NCBI GenBank assembly: GCA_019828595.1
Contig: JAHQRK010000007.1
Location: 2,666,001-2,730,000 of the forward strand
Reading direction: 5' to 3'
Length of the DNA stretch: 64,000 nt
From: Aphanomyces cochlioides
Lineage: Eukaryota > Oomycota > Saprolegniomycetes > Saprolegniales > Verrucalvaceae
The notes beneath the pieces were generated by a model. The model ran no database searches, was not told the DNA's origin, and saw only the letters and a program-made list of their open reading frames with translations. This document shows, piece after piece, positions 33,039 to 46,540 of the stretch. Within the stretch, counting starts at the first letter, position 1. Every line of letters begins with the position of its first letter. The position numbers and the translations under genes were made by a program.

Positions 33039-33183
33039 TTAAATGAGTTGTATTAACCTTATTTTTGAGCAAAGGCCCTAATGACTTACTAATTTGCCTC
33101 GTACTGTATAAATAGAACTTGGAAAACAGAATATGGCAAAGTGGTCATTGAACAGGAGATGAAGTGGTGAGCCGTCAGCTCAC

Positions 33184-36100
33184 TCATGAAACGACGCTGT
33201 CAGGAATGGCGTGTTGACGTAACCAGGGGTCCGAAGATAGATGCTTGAGCACATTGAATACCTTGGTGTATCCCTTCTTGAGAGGGAGATCAACCAGGAG
33301 CTGTTGTAGATGTAGCTTGATCAAAGAGGCAGCATGAATGGCAACTTCCATCGGACTCTTCGCTGTGAGGTCGGGTCGAAAGGTGCGATCGGCACGTTGG
33401 AGCCATATTTGATAATACACGCAGGCTCGGACAATCGGCCAGATCTTCAGATAGCCACGGATGTAGTATCCATCGGACGGCTTGGGCGTCTCGTAGAACA
33501 TTTCCAGACACGTGGACGGAAAGGAACACTCGAGCAGTCGCTGGATCGCCTTGAAGAAATACCAAACAGATTGACCATATCCACAAGAGAACAGGAAATG
33601 CTCGTACGTCTCATTGACACGACAGAAGACACACGTCGGCTTGGGGTCTTGGTACTGAAACAGATATTGCATGGCGTTGGCGCGGAGAAGGGTCTTGAAA
33701 ATGAACTCTCCATATCGAGGGAGGATGTGGTCGGGTTGGAGGAAGGCGGCAAGTTGGGTAAGGCGCTTGGGGTCTTCGTAAAAGTTGGATGGCAGGTTGA
33801 GATGCTTGGTAGGAAGAATGGACGAGCTGACAGCTGGAGAAGCTCTGATCTTAGCCGATTTCGAAGTCGCAAACGCCAACAAGATCGGACTCGAGTCAGG
33901 GTGAATCATCCAGTGCCATTCCATCCATTCAGAGCTTGGCGTCGGCAAGTGGAACACGGGAGCATCCTCTTCAGAAACAATCTCAAACAATCGTGATAAC
34001 TTGGTCACCAAGATTGAGATCCATTGTTTCGTTGGAGGGACAAAATTGGCTTGGCGGCAGGCACGGTTGATTTTGTCGAACAAGATCGAAGCTGGCCAAA
34101 CTCGCTGACACGGAGTCAACAAATGCGACAACTTCGTGATGTGAAGCGAAGCCAATACATTGGCTTGGTCTTGCGTCGATGTAGAGCACTGATCGTATAG
34201 GTCTTCGAGTCCAGGCAGATACGAGTTGTGCCAAAGGGGAACATCCAAAGATGAGATGTGATTTGGACAGCCGTACGGAGTCCAGCGGGATTCAAACCAG
34301 CTACTCAATAAGGCTTTCCACATTGGAGTGATATTGGGATTCTTGTACAGTTGTCTGATGAATGCAGAAGAGCCATTTGCCAAGAGGAGATCTCGGGGGG
34401 AACCCCATGGATGAAAAGCCTTCTCGAGGAGAGTATAGCCCGGCGTAATCCAGGCGGACATGGCAGACTTGCGGGGTGGGGTGGTGATGGCTTGAATGCA
34501 TCTGATCATGACAGAGCGGTTGTGTTGTTGCCATAAAGCAAGTGCATGGTGCAGGCCTAAGCCACCGGACTTCTTCGGCATGAATAGGATCTCCTTTTTG
34601 ATCAAACGGAGGCCATGGACAGAGGAGGATGGGTTGATTTCTTCACCATGCATAAATTGAAGCATGGCCTTGTCGATCTTTTTGGCCAGGTCTTTGTCGG
34701 CAGGGACAAAAGCCAGTTGGTACCATAACACAGGCAGACATATGCTGTGCAGGATAGTGACTTTTCCGGCCATGGTTCGAGCCTTGTAGAGCCACAAAGA
34801 CAAGCGAGCCACAAACTTCTCAAACACGTAATTGAAACGTGCCAATGGAGAAAGATTGGGCGCAACCAAGATACCAAGAGCCTTCACGGGACTGTCGGAA
34901 GTAACTTGTAGTGAGGCAAGGTTCCCATTCAACTGGCTGTAGGTCAGAATTTGGGTCTTGTCTACGTTGAGTCGGAAACCAGACTTGTCGCAAAAGGTTT
35001 GAACCAATGCAAGCTGCCGGTGGAGGCACGTCTCATTTGCCGCATAGAGTTGCGAGTCGTCGGCAAAGTAACTCCCAGTGTGGTAGCGATCCCCACACTT
35101 GATGCCATAGTTGGAGTGTTGCCGTAGGAGTTGGCACATCGGTTCCAAAGCGATCACAAACAGAAGTGGCGACAGTGGATCACCTTGCAACACACCGCGT
35201 GAGATGTGAACTGGCTTGGACAAGAAGCCGTTCACCAAGATGCGAGACTTGCGGCCCGAGTACAGTACGCGAACCATGTCAACAAAGGTTTCGGGAAAGC
35301 CATAGTGACGGAGGACGCGGAGCAAGTACGCGTGGTCCACGCGATCAAAAGCTTTCTCAAAGTCAAGCAGTGCCACCATCGAGGACGGACTGTGTAGTTT
35401 GATGTGGTGCAGCATGTCATCCAGTCGTGCAATATTGGTTTGGATATTGCTTCGACGGATAAAGCCTTGCTGGTCCGGGTGGATGATGTGTCGAATGTGG
35501 CGCTGGAGTCGATAAGCCAGAATACTCGTCAGGATTTTCACATCCGTGTTGAGTAGGCTAATGGGCCGATAGTTCTTGGCTTGTGACTTGGGGCCTTTCT
35601 TGTGCAGCAACACCAGCGTACTGACAAGTTGCATGGGAGTCAAGCGAGGGTGAGAATGGAGCTGGTGTGTGAATAGCAGCTCCAATACCAACGACCACTT
35701 GTGAGGTGCAAGTTTGAGGACTTCGAATGGCAGAGCGTTGGGACCTGGCGCTGAGTTCGAACTGCTGTGTCGAATAGCATGATAGAACTCGTTGGCGCGC
35801 AAGGGAGCCGACAGCTCTTTCTGGGCTTGCTCTGGCAGTTGCTTGTGTCGAGTCAATGGGGTCAGAAATGACGACACTTCGTCTCCAGATCGCTGCACCT
35901 CGGGAGCTGCAAACAAGTCCTTGTAGTAGTCGACCAGGACGTCAGACATGCCTTGTTGATTGGAGACAACATTTCCATTGACATCCACCAACTCTTTGAA
36001 GACTGTCTTCTTCAAGGGGGTAGGGACAGGGGACATGAAGTGGAACTTGGACGAGCGCTCTGCTTTATACAAGTGAAGTTGGAACGCCTGGTCTTGACGA

Positions 36101-36358
36101 AACTGCTTGTCTCGATCTTGCAGCTCGTGAATTTGCTTTTGAAGGTCTCGCACTCGATCCACCAGCACTGAATCTTGACGCATGTTGGGGACTTGCAAAA
36201 GCGAAGCGATCTCGACAGCTAACTTCTTCAACGGCAGACGTTGTTTCTCCAATCGTTGAGAATGGAATTCTTTGAGTTGGGAGCGGATATCATTGACCAG
36301 CATGTCGTAGGCCTTGGAGATATTGTGGAATGATGGAGACTTGTCCAAAAATCGATCC
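33184..36358 (-). pseudogene. ORF2 of copy I, C-terminal 1058 codons, split by copy J
   Basis: Open from the J insertion site (codon about 298) to the TGA at 33184, with RT motifs and CCHC knuckle intact and no frameshift. The N-terminal endonuclease part is at 49913-50807, also open. Before J inserted, this ORF2 was complete. Confidence 0.92.
36345..36358. repeat. Target-site duplication of copy J (left copy)
   Basis: CCAAAAATCGATCC, repeated at 49913-49926 after the J 3' end. One extra C (36359) precedes the element 5' end. Confidence 0.97.
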
Positions 36359-36359
36359 C

Positions 36360-36420
36360 ACTTCCGAATTTGCCTCGTACCCCTCAAGTCAAGAAGTTAT
36401 CAAGTGCCGCCGCGCTCAAA
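36360..36420 (+). promoter_or_regulatory. 5' UTR of copy J (61 nt)
   Basis: Short leader from the element 5' end to the ORF1 ATG at 36421. Its first 21 nt are the partner of the 3' UTR complement. It has no stop codon in frame with ORF1, so copies inserted into coding sequence can be read through from the host frame. If the element carries an internal promoter it must lie here or inside ORF1; no known promoter motif is evident to me. Confidence 0.6.
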
Positions 36421-39400
36421 ATGTCCAACGCCAACAGCTGTTCCGAGCTCCGTGAGACCAACACTCACGGAGTCACCATCATTCCAGGTATTGTATCACC
36501 TCACCCACTTTCGTCGTCCAATCAGGATGGCGGAAGTGGTGTGAGTAATGTCTCTACACCTAACCCTAGGGCCGAAGTGGAGGTCGAGTTCGACCCCAAT
36601 GGCGTCTCTGGAGACCAATCTGCGTCTCGCTCCCCCAGCGCTTCACCTGGTGCTCCACTCGCCGGAGTTCCAGGGGGGGTCAACCTCAGTGGGTCAGTGG
36701 TTGACCCCCAGACCACTGTCGTTAACTTGTCTAGCGAAGCCCTCACTCAGGAGGGCGAACCACTGGGGCCTTGTGCCTGTGGTGGCTGCTTCCCTGGACT
36801 CCAATTGGAGTCGATCCCCAGTGAAGGCGGCGAGAAAACGGGGTCCATGCCAGCCCTAGAGGCTACGAGGGCCCCCCCTATGGGCACACCCTGCGGTTCT
36901 GTCTACTTCCCCCCAGGGGCCTCTTCGGAGGGGCGGGGGCGGTATCCCGATTTGGGTTCTCGCCGGAGCAATGGTGTACCCCAGTCACCGTGCTGCGGGG
37001 ATGGCATGGATTCCCCTTCTACCCCTGTCACTGGGGGTCTGGCCCCGGCCTTTCTCGTGACCAATGGGACTGAGCCAGCAGCCACCAACCGCGTCGCCCC
37101 CTGTGCTGAGCCTCCTAGAACGGGAGAGGAAGAAGAAGAAAAATCTCAAGAGGACGTGGATATGGTCTCTGGAGACGCCGAGGGGAAGGATTCTACTGAA
37201 ACCGAGGCCTTAACCGACGAGGGAAATACTCAAATTCACTCTGAGGTTGATGGGTCAGGCGACATTAACGGCCAAGCGAAGCCGTGTGATACTCCTGGAG
37301 AAGTTATTCAAGAGGAACAATCGACAAACAATGACAATGACCAGTCAAATCAAGACATTGTCGACAAATCCGTTGCTCAAGGAAATGGCGCTGTTGATCC
37401 TCCTACCGCGGCAGACAAAATACAAGGCGATCAAGAGCAACAAAACGCTGAAAAGGCCAATCCATGGACGCAAAAGACTCCCGGCAAGGATTCAGCTTCG
37501 TCCAAGAAAGATTCCAAGCAAGGCAATGCCCCCAAAGGCGCGAAACATCGCAACACTGGTGCTCATGCTATTGCCGATGACGATATTGCGCGATGCGAGG
37601 CCATGGCGGACGCATTCTACAAAGACTCTGGTGACATGGACGCCTTCATTGAAAACATTTTGCTCACCCCCCAGTCCCAAGTGTACGAGCTCACAGTCAA
37701 GTTGGGCGAAGCCTACAAGGACTGGTCCGAAAAAGTCATCTGCGATCAATTTGTCAAGGAAAATCCTGGTTCGTTATGGGGCTCCAAATTTCCGAACATT
37801 TTGATCCACAAGAAGAACCCACAGACCATTGTGATCTCAAGTTACAACTTGTCTACGTGCGTGGAAATGGGAGGCACAACGTTTCGACTTGGTGGCAAAG
37901 ACTTCCTGGTTCCCAAGTACTCGCGTTATGGCAACAACTACTACGTTACGTTCAACAAGGTCAGTCACCCTTCGATGGCCAAGGCAATTGTCAAGAAAAT
38001 GGCTGCATTGACCAAGTCAGTGATAGCAGCATTCAACCCTACTGCTGGTCAGAACATCAAGTCGCCGCATTTGAGAGTCATTTTCAAGTCGTCTGCGCCT
38101 CCTGCAGTGCTGGTGCCAAAATCCGGCGACGCACTACGCGAAATCACCATTACGGATCCGTCGGGTCAGCCTTTTGTCGTCGTGTTTCAGCACAAGATCG
38201 CTGCTCTGAACAAGACATTGCCTCCGTCGATTGTTTCACGACGTGTAGAGGCCAAGGCTGAAAAAGCGAAGGCAAAAGCGGCCAAGGCAGCGGCAAAATC
38301 TCCTCCGTCAGGAAAAAAAAAAAAAAAAAGAACCTGAACATGATGGAGACGATCATGATCAAGACCCTGGAACAAATGCGGAAGGCGAGGCCGACTCAAC
38401 TGAGGCATCTGGAGATGGTCAAGATGAACAACCACAACCAACAGCTCCTTCTCATGGCTCTGATGTCGATATGTCTGGTGACAGCGATCCCCCTAACAAC
38501 AATGGACAAGACAAACAACAAGAAGATGTGGAAATGTCTACCAACGAATCGCCCGCTCTTGCTCCACCAAGTGAGCAGCCCAAGAACTCGCTGGACCTTC
38601 AATTGGTAACGGGCTACCGGTCTGGACCAGCTCCAAAACGTACTTTGCCTTCGTCCCCACGTTTGGATCCCCTGCCGACATCCAACCGTTTTCATATCCT
38701 CGAAGAAGACGACGTGGAACTCTCGTTTGAAGACTTTGCAGTGCCTCGAATTGTATTGGAAGATTCAAGTGCGCCACGCCCGAAAAAGACCAAAGGCAAA
38801 GCGAAGAAACAACGACTTAACAAGTCTGCTGCAGCCCACCTCGAATTGGCGAAGAAGATCATTCGAGACAAGAAAGTCGAAGGCAGTATCACCGAATGTC
38901 AACGCATTTTGCGAGATGATCCTCAGCTCGTTGCACATGCTATGTACGCACAAGATGAAGACCTCAGTTTGTTTCAGTCACTTGTTGCAACCAAGACTAT
39001 TGAGCGCAAGATGGCTTTGTTAAAAGCTCAAGGCAAGCCTCACAACTACAAACATCACGTCAACTTCATGGCTCAATACAAGATTCACCCGTCAGAAATC
39101 TTGGAAGAATTGACCACGGACATACCAGAGATCAAGCGCATCCTCTTTGCACTTGCTACGATTGACTTATTCCTCTCAAATCGGGCCCCAGACCTCTACA
39201 CAAACTCGGAGGCACTGACTGTTCTATTGAACCAAGAAGCAACAAGATTGCCTGACACCAACTGCTTGACGGACTGGTCGCTGTTTGCTTTGATCGAAAA
39301 CTTCAGCGACAATCTCGAGAAGTTCACTTTGCCGGCTCCCGTCTTGTCGGCCATCTCGATGCTCAAAAGCATCACCAACAATTACCACATCGACGAGCTC

Positions 39401-39472
39401 TGCAGCAAAGCTCACCACTCCATGAACGCCGACGAAATTGATCCCCTCGATTTGGAGGACGATCAACTCTAA
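36421..39472 (+). pseudogene. ORF1 of copy J, frameshifted at an A-tract
   Basis: ATG at 36421. A17 at 38313-38329 replaces the usual AGAAAAA (+10 nt), shifting the frame so that translation stops at 38337, about 639 codons in. The C-terminal part resumes in the next frame and ends at TAA 39472. Carries an extra Glu codon in the EEEE run near 37130. Everything else matches the other copies. Confidence 0.92.
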
Positions 39473-39550
39473 GGCTTCTATCCCCTGCTTCAATCCATTT
39501 CAACCTCCCCTCTGACCCCTCCATTCTACTCATTTTCATCTGTACTCGTG

Positions 39551-40395
39551 ATGAGTGACAACAACTTCTCCGATGTCCCAACTGAACTCGTGGACTGGGA
39601 CCCACAAATCATCTCCCTCAACACCAATGGCTTCTCCAACAGCCATCGGTACATCCTCGACAAACTATCAAGTGTTCACGACGTTTCCTTTATCCAAGAA
39701 ACCCGTTTCCGCACGCCAAGTCTCCACGACCGTGTTGCGTTCCATTGGCAACGCATCACAAACCACGAAGGCTCTTTGTTCTTTGAAGAGCCTATTTACC
39801 CTGAAGTATCCACGTCGCCAGCCACTGGAGGTCTGGCTACGTTGATACATCCTCACTCTCCTTTGAAGAACGCCACTCAAGTCCCTCATGACAACCCAGT
39901 GCTTCGTGGTCGTTATCTACAAGTGCGATGTACTCTGGGTCCACTGACAGTCGTTCTCCACAATATCTATGCGCCGGCAGCCTTCCAACAACGAGCAAGT
40001 TACTTCGAAGAATTGCCACGCGACTTTCCTCCACATGCGCTCCACATTGTTGGAGGAGATTTCAACTGCACTCTCAACAAAGATTTGGATTCGTTGAGAC
40101 CCAGTACCTCCACCATGGCCGGCACCCTTCAACTGGAACAATGGATGCACAGTTTGTCTCTGGTGGATCTGTTTCGCCGTCAAAACCCCGTGGCAAGAAC
40201 CTTCACAAGTCCCACACTCACCAACCGACTCGACTACATCTTTTGTTCGTCCACCTTGGCGGGTCTTCGTCATTGGAAGGCGACGCACATGCCACACGTT
40301 CCACAGGCTGACCACGTGGCTTGTCGTATCATCACAAAGCGTCAAAGATTGCGCCATGGCTCTGGATCATGGAAAGCTCCAACTTGGCTACTTCG
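39551..40395 (+). pseudogene. ORF2 of copy J, N-terminal endonuclease part
   Basis: ATG at 39551 (MSDNNFSD, Ser2 type). Encodes the whole APE-like endonuclease up to APTWLLR, where copy N interrupts. Completed at 46541-49767. Beyond 40395 the open frame runs by chance through antiphase N sequence to 40600. Confidence 0.9.
40379..40395. repeat. Target-site duplication of copy N (left copy)
   Basis: CCAACTTGGCTACTTCG, repeated at 46541-46557 directly after the 3' end of N. At 17 bp it is the longest TSD in the window. Confidence 0.97.
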
Positions 40396-42259
40396 GCCAT
40401 GGCGGACGCATTCTACAAAGACTCTGGTGACATGGACGCCTTCATTGAAAATATTTTGCTCACCCCCCAGTCCCAAGTGTACGAGCTCACAGTCAAGTTG
40501 GGCGAAGCCTACAAGGACTGGTCCGAAAAAGTCATCTGCGATCAATTTGTCAAGGAAAATCCTGGTTCGTTATGGGGCTCCAAATTTCCGAACATTTTGA
40601 TCCACAAGAAGAACCCACAGACCATTGTGATCTCAAGTTACAACTTGTCTACGTGCGTGGAAATGGGAGGCACAACGTTTCGACTTGGTGGCAAAGATTT
40701 CCTGGTTCCCAAGTACTCGCGTTATGGCAACAACTACTATGTTACGTTCAACAAGGTCAGTCACCCTTCGATGGCCAAGGCAATTGTCAAGAAAATGGCT
40801 GCATTGACCAAGTCAGTGATAGCAGCATTCAACCCTACTGCTGGTCAGAACATCAAGTCGCCGCATTTGAGAGTCATTTTCAAGTCGTCTGCGCCTCCTG
40901 CAGTGCTGGTGCCAAAATCCGGCGACGCACTACGCGAAATCACCATTACGGATCCGTCGGGTCAGCCTTTTGTCGTCGTGTTTCAGCACAAGATCGCTGC
41001 TCTGAACAAGACATTGCCTCCGTCGATTGTTTCACGACGTGCAGAGGCCAAGGCTGAAAAAGCGAAGGCAAAAGCGGCCAAGGCAGCGGCAAAATCTCCT
41101 CCGTCAGGAGAAAAAGAACCTGAACATGATGGAGACGATCATGATCAAGACCCTGGAACAAATGCGGAAGGCAAGGCCGACTCAACTGAGGCATCTGAAG
41201 ATGGTCAAGATGAACAACCACAGCCAACAGCTCCTTCTCATGGCTCTGATGTCGATATGTCTGGTGACAGCGATCCCCCTAACAACAATGGACAAGACAA
41301 ACAACAAGAAGATGTGGAAATGTCTACCAACGAATCGCCCGCTCTTGCTCCACCAAGTGAGCAGCCCAAGAACTCGCTGGACCTTCAATTGGTAACGGGC
41401 TACCGGTCTGGACCAGCTCCAAAACGTACTTTGCCTTCGTCCCCACGTTTGGATCCCCTGCCGACATCCAACCGTTTTCATATCCTCGAAGAAGACGACG
41501 TGGAACTCTCGTTTGAAGACTTTGCAGTGCCTCGAATTGTATTGGAAGATTCAAGTGCGCCACGCCCGAAAAAGACCAAAGGCAAAGCGAAGAAACAACG
41601 ACTTAACAAGTCTGCTGCAGCCCACCTCGAATTGGCGAAGAAGATCATTCGAGATAAGAAAGTCGAAGGCAGTATCACCGAATGTCAACGCATTTTGCGA
41701 GATGACCCTCAGCTCGTTGCACATGCTATGTACGCACAAGATGAAGACCTCAGTTTGTTTCAGTCACTTGTTGCAACCAAGACTATTGAGCGCAAGATGG
41801 CTTTGTTAAAAGCTCAAGGCAAGCCTCACAACTACAAACATCACGTCAACTTCATGGCTCAATACAAGATTCACCCGTCAGAAATCTTGGAAGAATTGAC
41901 CACGGACATACCAGAGATCAAGCGCATCCTCTTTGCACTTGCTACGATTGACTTATTCCTCTCAAATCGGGGCCCCAGACCTCTACACAAACTCGGAGGC
42001 ACTGACTGTTCTATTGAACCAAGAAGCAACAAGATTGCCTGACACCAACTGCTTGACGGACTGGTCGCTGTTTGCTTTGATCGAAAACTTCAGCGACAAT
42101 CTCGAGAAGTTCACTTTGCCGGCTCCCGTCTTGTCGGCCATCTCGATGCTCAAAAGCATCACCAACAATTACCACATCGACGAGCTCTGCAGCAAAGCTC
42201 ACCACTCCATGAACGCCGACGAAATTGATCCCCTCGATTTGGAGGACGATCAACTCTAA
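40396..42259 (+). pseudogene. ORF1 of copy N, N-terminally truncated and frameshifted
   Basis: Open from the truncation to about 41970, where one extra G (run of four instead of three) shifts the frame shortly before the C-terminal domain; the last 95 or so codons continue in the next frame to TAA 42259. The frame would otherwise stop at 42042. Confidence 0.9.
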
Positions 42260-42337
42260 GGCTTCTATCCCCTGCTTCAATCCATTTCAACCTCCCCTCT
42301 GACCCCTCCATTCTACTCATTTTCATCTGTACTCGTG

Positions 42338-45300
42338 ATGAGTGACAACAACTTCTCCGATGTCCCAACTGAACTCGTGGACTGGGACCCACAAATCATC
42401 TCCCTCAACACCAATGGCTTCTCCAACAGTCATCGGTACATCCTCGACAAACTATCAAGTGTTCACGACGTTTCCTTTATCCAAGAAACCCGTTTCCGCA
42501 CGCCAAGTCTCCACGACCGTGTTGCGTTCCATTGGCAACGCATCACAAACCACGAAGGCTCTTTGTTCTTTGAAGAGCCTATTTACCCTGAAGTATCCAC
42601 GTCGCCAGCCACTGGAGGTCTGGCTACGTTGATACATCCTCACTCTCCTTTGAAGAACGCCACTCAAGTCCCTCATGACAACCCAGTGCTTCGTGGTCGT
42701 TATCTACAAGTGCGATGTACTCTGGGTCCACTGACAGTCGTTCTCCACAATATCTATGCGCCGGCAGCCTTCCAAGAACGAGCAAGTTACTTCGAAGAAT
42801 TGCCACGCGACTTTCCTCCACATGCGCTCCACATTGTTGGAGGAGATTTCAACTGCACTCTCAACAAAGATTTGGATTCGTTGAGACCCAGTACCTCCAC
42901 CATGGCCGGCACCCTTCAACTGGAACAATGGATGCACAGTTTGTCTCTGGTGGATCTGTTTCGCCGTCAAAACCCCGTGGCACGAGCCTTCACAAGTCCC
43001 ACACTCACCAACCGACTCGACTACATCTTTTGTTCGTCCACCTTGGCGGGTCTTCGTCATTGGAAGGCGACGTACATGCCACACGTTCCACAGGCTGACC
43101 ACGTGGCTTGTCGTATCATCACAAAGCGTCAAAGATTGCGCCATGGCTCTGGATCATGGAAAGCTCCAACTTGGCTACTTCGTCTACCACGAGCGGCCGA
43201 GATTGTTCATGGATGTCTGGATCGATTTTTGGACAAGTCTCCAACATTCCACAATATCTCCAAGGCCTACGACATGCTGGTCAATGATATCCGCTCCCAA
43301 CTCAAAGAATTCCATTCTCAACGATTGGAGAAACAACGTCTGCCGTTGAAGAAGTTAGCTGTCGAGATCGCTTCGCTTTTGCAAGTCCCCAACATGCGTC
43401 AAGATGCAGTGCTGGTGGATCGAGTGCGAGACCTTCAAAAGCAAATTCACGAGCTGCAAGATCGAGACAAGCAGTTTCGTCAAGACCAGGCGTTCCAACT
43501 TCACTTGTACAAAGCAGAGCGCTCGTCCAAGTTCCACTTCATGTCCCCTGTCCCTACCCCCTTGAAGAAGACAGTCTTCAAAGAGTTGGTGGATGTCAAT
43601 GGAAATGTTGTCTCCAATCAACAAGGCATGTCTGACGTCCTGGTCGACTACTACAAGGACTTGTTTGCAGCTCCCGACGTGCAGCGATCTGGAGACGAAG
43701 TGTCGTCATTTCTGACCCCATTGACTCGACACAAGCAACTGCCCGAGCAAGCCCAGAAAGAGCTGTCGGCTCCCTTGCGCGCCAACGAGTTCTATCATGC
43801 TATTCGACACAGCAGTTCGAACTCAGCGCCAGGTCCCAACGCTCTGCCATACGAAGTCCTCAAACTTGCACCTCACAAGTGGTCGTTGGTATTGGAGCTG
43901 CTATTCACACACCAGCTCCATTCTCACCCTCGCTTGACTCCCATGCAACTTGTCAGTACGCTGGTGTTGCTGCACAAGAAAGGCCCCAAGTCACAAGCCA
44001 AGAACTATCGGCCCATTAGCCTACTCAACACGGATGTGAAAATCCTGACGAGTATTCTGGCTTATCGACTTCAGCGCCACATTCGACACATCATCCACCC
44101 GGACCAGCAAGGCTTTATCCGTCGAAGCAATATCCAAACCAATATTGCACGACTGGATGACATGCTGCACCACATCAAACTACACAGTCCGTCCTCGATG
44201 GTGGCACTGCTTGACTTTGAGAAAGCTTTTGATCGCGTGGACCACGCGTACTTGCTCCGCGTCCTCCGTCACTATGGCTTTCCCGAAACCTTTGTTGACA
44301 TGGTTCGCGTACTGTACTCGGGCCGCAAGTCTCGCATCTTGGTGAACGGCTTCTTGTCCAAGCCAGTTCACATCTCACGCGGTGTGTTGCAAGGTGATCC
44401 ACTGTCGCCACTTCTGTTTGTGATCGCTTTGGAACCGATGTGCCAACTCCTACGGCAACACTCCAACTATGGCATCAAGTGTGGGGATCGCTACCACACT
44501 GGGAGTTACTTTGCCGACGACTCGCAACTCTATGCGGCAAATGAGACGTGCCTCCACCGGCAGCTTGCATTGGTTCAAACCTTTTGCGACAAGTCTGGTT
44601 TCCGACTCAACGTAGACAAGACCCAAATTCTGACCTACAGCCAGTTGAATGGGAACCTTGCCTCACTACAAGTTACTTCCGACAGTCCCGTGAAGGCTCT
44701 TGGTATCTTGGTTGCGCCCAATCTTTCTCCATTGGCACGTTTCAATTACGTGTTTGAGAAGTTTGTGGCTCGCTTGTCTTTGTGGCTCTACAAGGCTCGA
44801 ACCATGGCCGGAAAAGTCACTATCCTGCACAGCATATGTCTGCCTGTGTTATGGTACCAACTGGCTTTTGTCCCTGCCGACAAAGACCTGGCCAAAAAGA
44901 TCGACAAGGCCATGCTTCAATTTATGCATGGTGAAGAAATCAACCCATCCTCCTCTGTCCATGGCCTCCGTTTGATCAAAAAGGAGATCATATTCATGCC
45001 GAAGAAGTCCGGTGGCTTAGGCCTGCACCATGCACTTGCTTTATGGCAACAACACAACCGCTCTGTCATGATCAGATGCATTCAAGCCATCACCACCCCA
45101 CCCCGCAAGTCTGCCATGTCCGCCTGGATTACGCCGGGCTATACTCTCCTCGAGAAGGCTTTTCATCCATGGGGTTCCCCCCGAGATCTCCTCTTGGCAA
45201 ATGGCTCTTCTGCATTCATCAGACAACTGTACAAGAATCCCAATATCACTCCAATGTGGAAAGCCTTATTGAGTAGCTGGTTTGAATCTCGCTGGACTCC

Positions 45301-46394
45301 GTACGGCTGTCCAAATCACATCTCATCTTTGGATGTTCCCCTTTGGCACAACTCGTATCTGCCTGGACTCGAAGACCTATACGATCAGTGCTCTACATCG
45401 ACGCAAGACCAAGCCAATGTATTGGCGTCGCTTCACATCACGAAGTTGTCGCATTTGTTGACTCCGTGTCAGCGAGTTTGGCCAGCTTCGATCTTGTTCG
45501 ACAAAATCAACTGTGCCTGCCGCCAAGCCAATTTTGTCCCTCCAACGAAACAATGGATCTCAATCTTGGTGACTAAGTTATCACGATTGTTTGAGATTGT
45601 TTCTGAAGAGGATGCTCCCGTGTTCCACTTGCCGACGCCAAGCTCTGAATGGATGGAATGGCACTGGATGATACACCCTGACTCGAGTCCGATCTTGTTG
45701 GCGCTTGCGACTTCGAAATCGGCTAAGATCAGAGCTTCTCCAGCTGTCAGCTCGTCCATTCTTCCTACCAAGCATCTCAACCTGCCATCCAACTTTTACG
45801 AAGACCCCAAGCGCCTTACCCAACTTGCCGCCTTCCTCCAACCCGACCACATTCTCCCTCGATATGGAGAGTTCATTTTCAAGACCCTTCTCCGCGCCAA
45901 CGCCATGCAATATCTGTTTCAGTACCAAGACCCCAAGCCGACGTGTGTCTTCTGTCGTGTCAATGAGACGTGGGGAGCATTTCCTGTTCTCTTGTGGATA
46001 TGGTCAATCTGTTTGGTATTTCTTCAAGGCGATCCAGCGACTGCTCGAGTGTTCCTTTCCGTCCACGTGTCTGGAAATGTTCTACGAGACGCCCAAGCCG
46101 TCCGATGGATACTACATCCGTGGCTATCTGAAGATCTGGCCGATTGTCCGAGCCTGCGTGTATTATCAAATATGGCTCCAACGTGCCGATCGCACCTTTC
46201 GACCCGACCTCACAGCGAAGAGTCCGATGGAAGTTGCCATTCATGCTGCCTCTTTGATCAAGCTACATCTACAACAGCTCCTGGTTGATCTCCCTCTCAA
46301 GAAGGGATACACCAAGGTATTCAATGTGCTCAAGCATCTATCTTCGGACCCCTGGTTACGTCAACACGCCATTCCTGACAGCGTCGTTTCATGA
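42338..46394 (+). pseudogene. ORF2 of copy N, frameshifted within the CCHC knuckle
   Basis: ATG at 42338 (MSDNNFSD). Endonuclease and RT intact. Near 45971 the bases AC of ACGTACGAGC are replaced by GGG (ACGTGGGGAGC), a net +1 change between the second Cys and the His of the knuckle. The original frame then runs on to 46288 with unrelated residues, while the true tail ends at TGA 46394. An Arg-to-Cys change occurs in INRACRQ (INCACRQ). Confidence 0.9.
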
Positions 46395-46540
46395 GTGAGC
46401 TGACGGCTCACTCACTTCATCTCCTGTTCAATGACCACTTTGCCATATTCTGTTTTCCAAGTTCTATTTATACAGTACGAGGCAAATTAGTAAGTCATTA
46501 GGGCCTTTGCTCAAAAATAAGGTTAATACAACTCATTTAA
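46395..46540 (+). other. 3' UTR of copy N
   Basis: Same organisation as D and F, but the hairpin loop reads TGACG with an 8-bp stem GAGTGAGC/GCTCACTC, the closing T-A pair being replaced by T-G. Confidence 0.85.

Larger units (their letters stand above)
33039..36358 (-). mobile_element. Full-length LINE copy I, 3' third
   Basis: 3' end at 33039. The element continues at 49927-53179 and 56054-56859, interrupted by J and by the K/L composite. Summed without the insertions and duplicate TSDs it is about 7379 bp, the length of D. 3' UTR is 33039-33183, with the shorter hairpin variant (one T lost from the downstream arm). Confidence 0.95.
36359..40395 (+). mobile_element. Full-length LINE copy J, first part (continues at 46541)
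   Basis: 5' end ACTTCCG at 36360, complete ORF1 region and the first 280 or so codons of ORF2, then interrupted by copy N with a 17-bp TSD. Total length without N is about 7.39 kb (10 nt longer than D through its A-tract). Confidence 0.95.
40396..46540 (+). mobile_element. LINE copy N, 5'-truncated (6145 bp), innermost insertion
   Basis: Starts in ORF1 at the GCCATGGCGGACGC segment (codon about 425) and runs to the 3' end at 46540. It lies inside J, which lies inside I, H, G and Q in turn, so it is among the youngest events. Confidence 0.96.
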
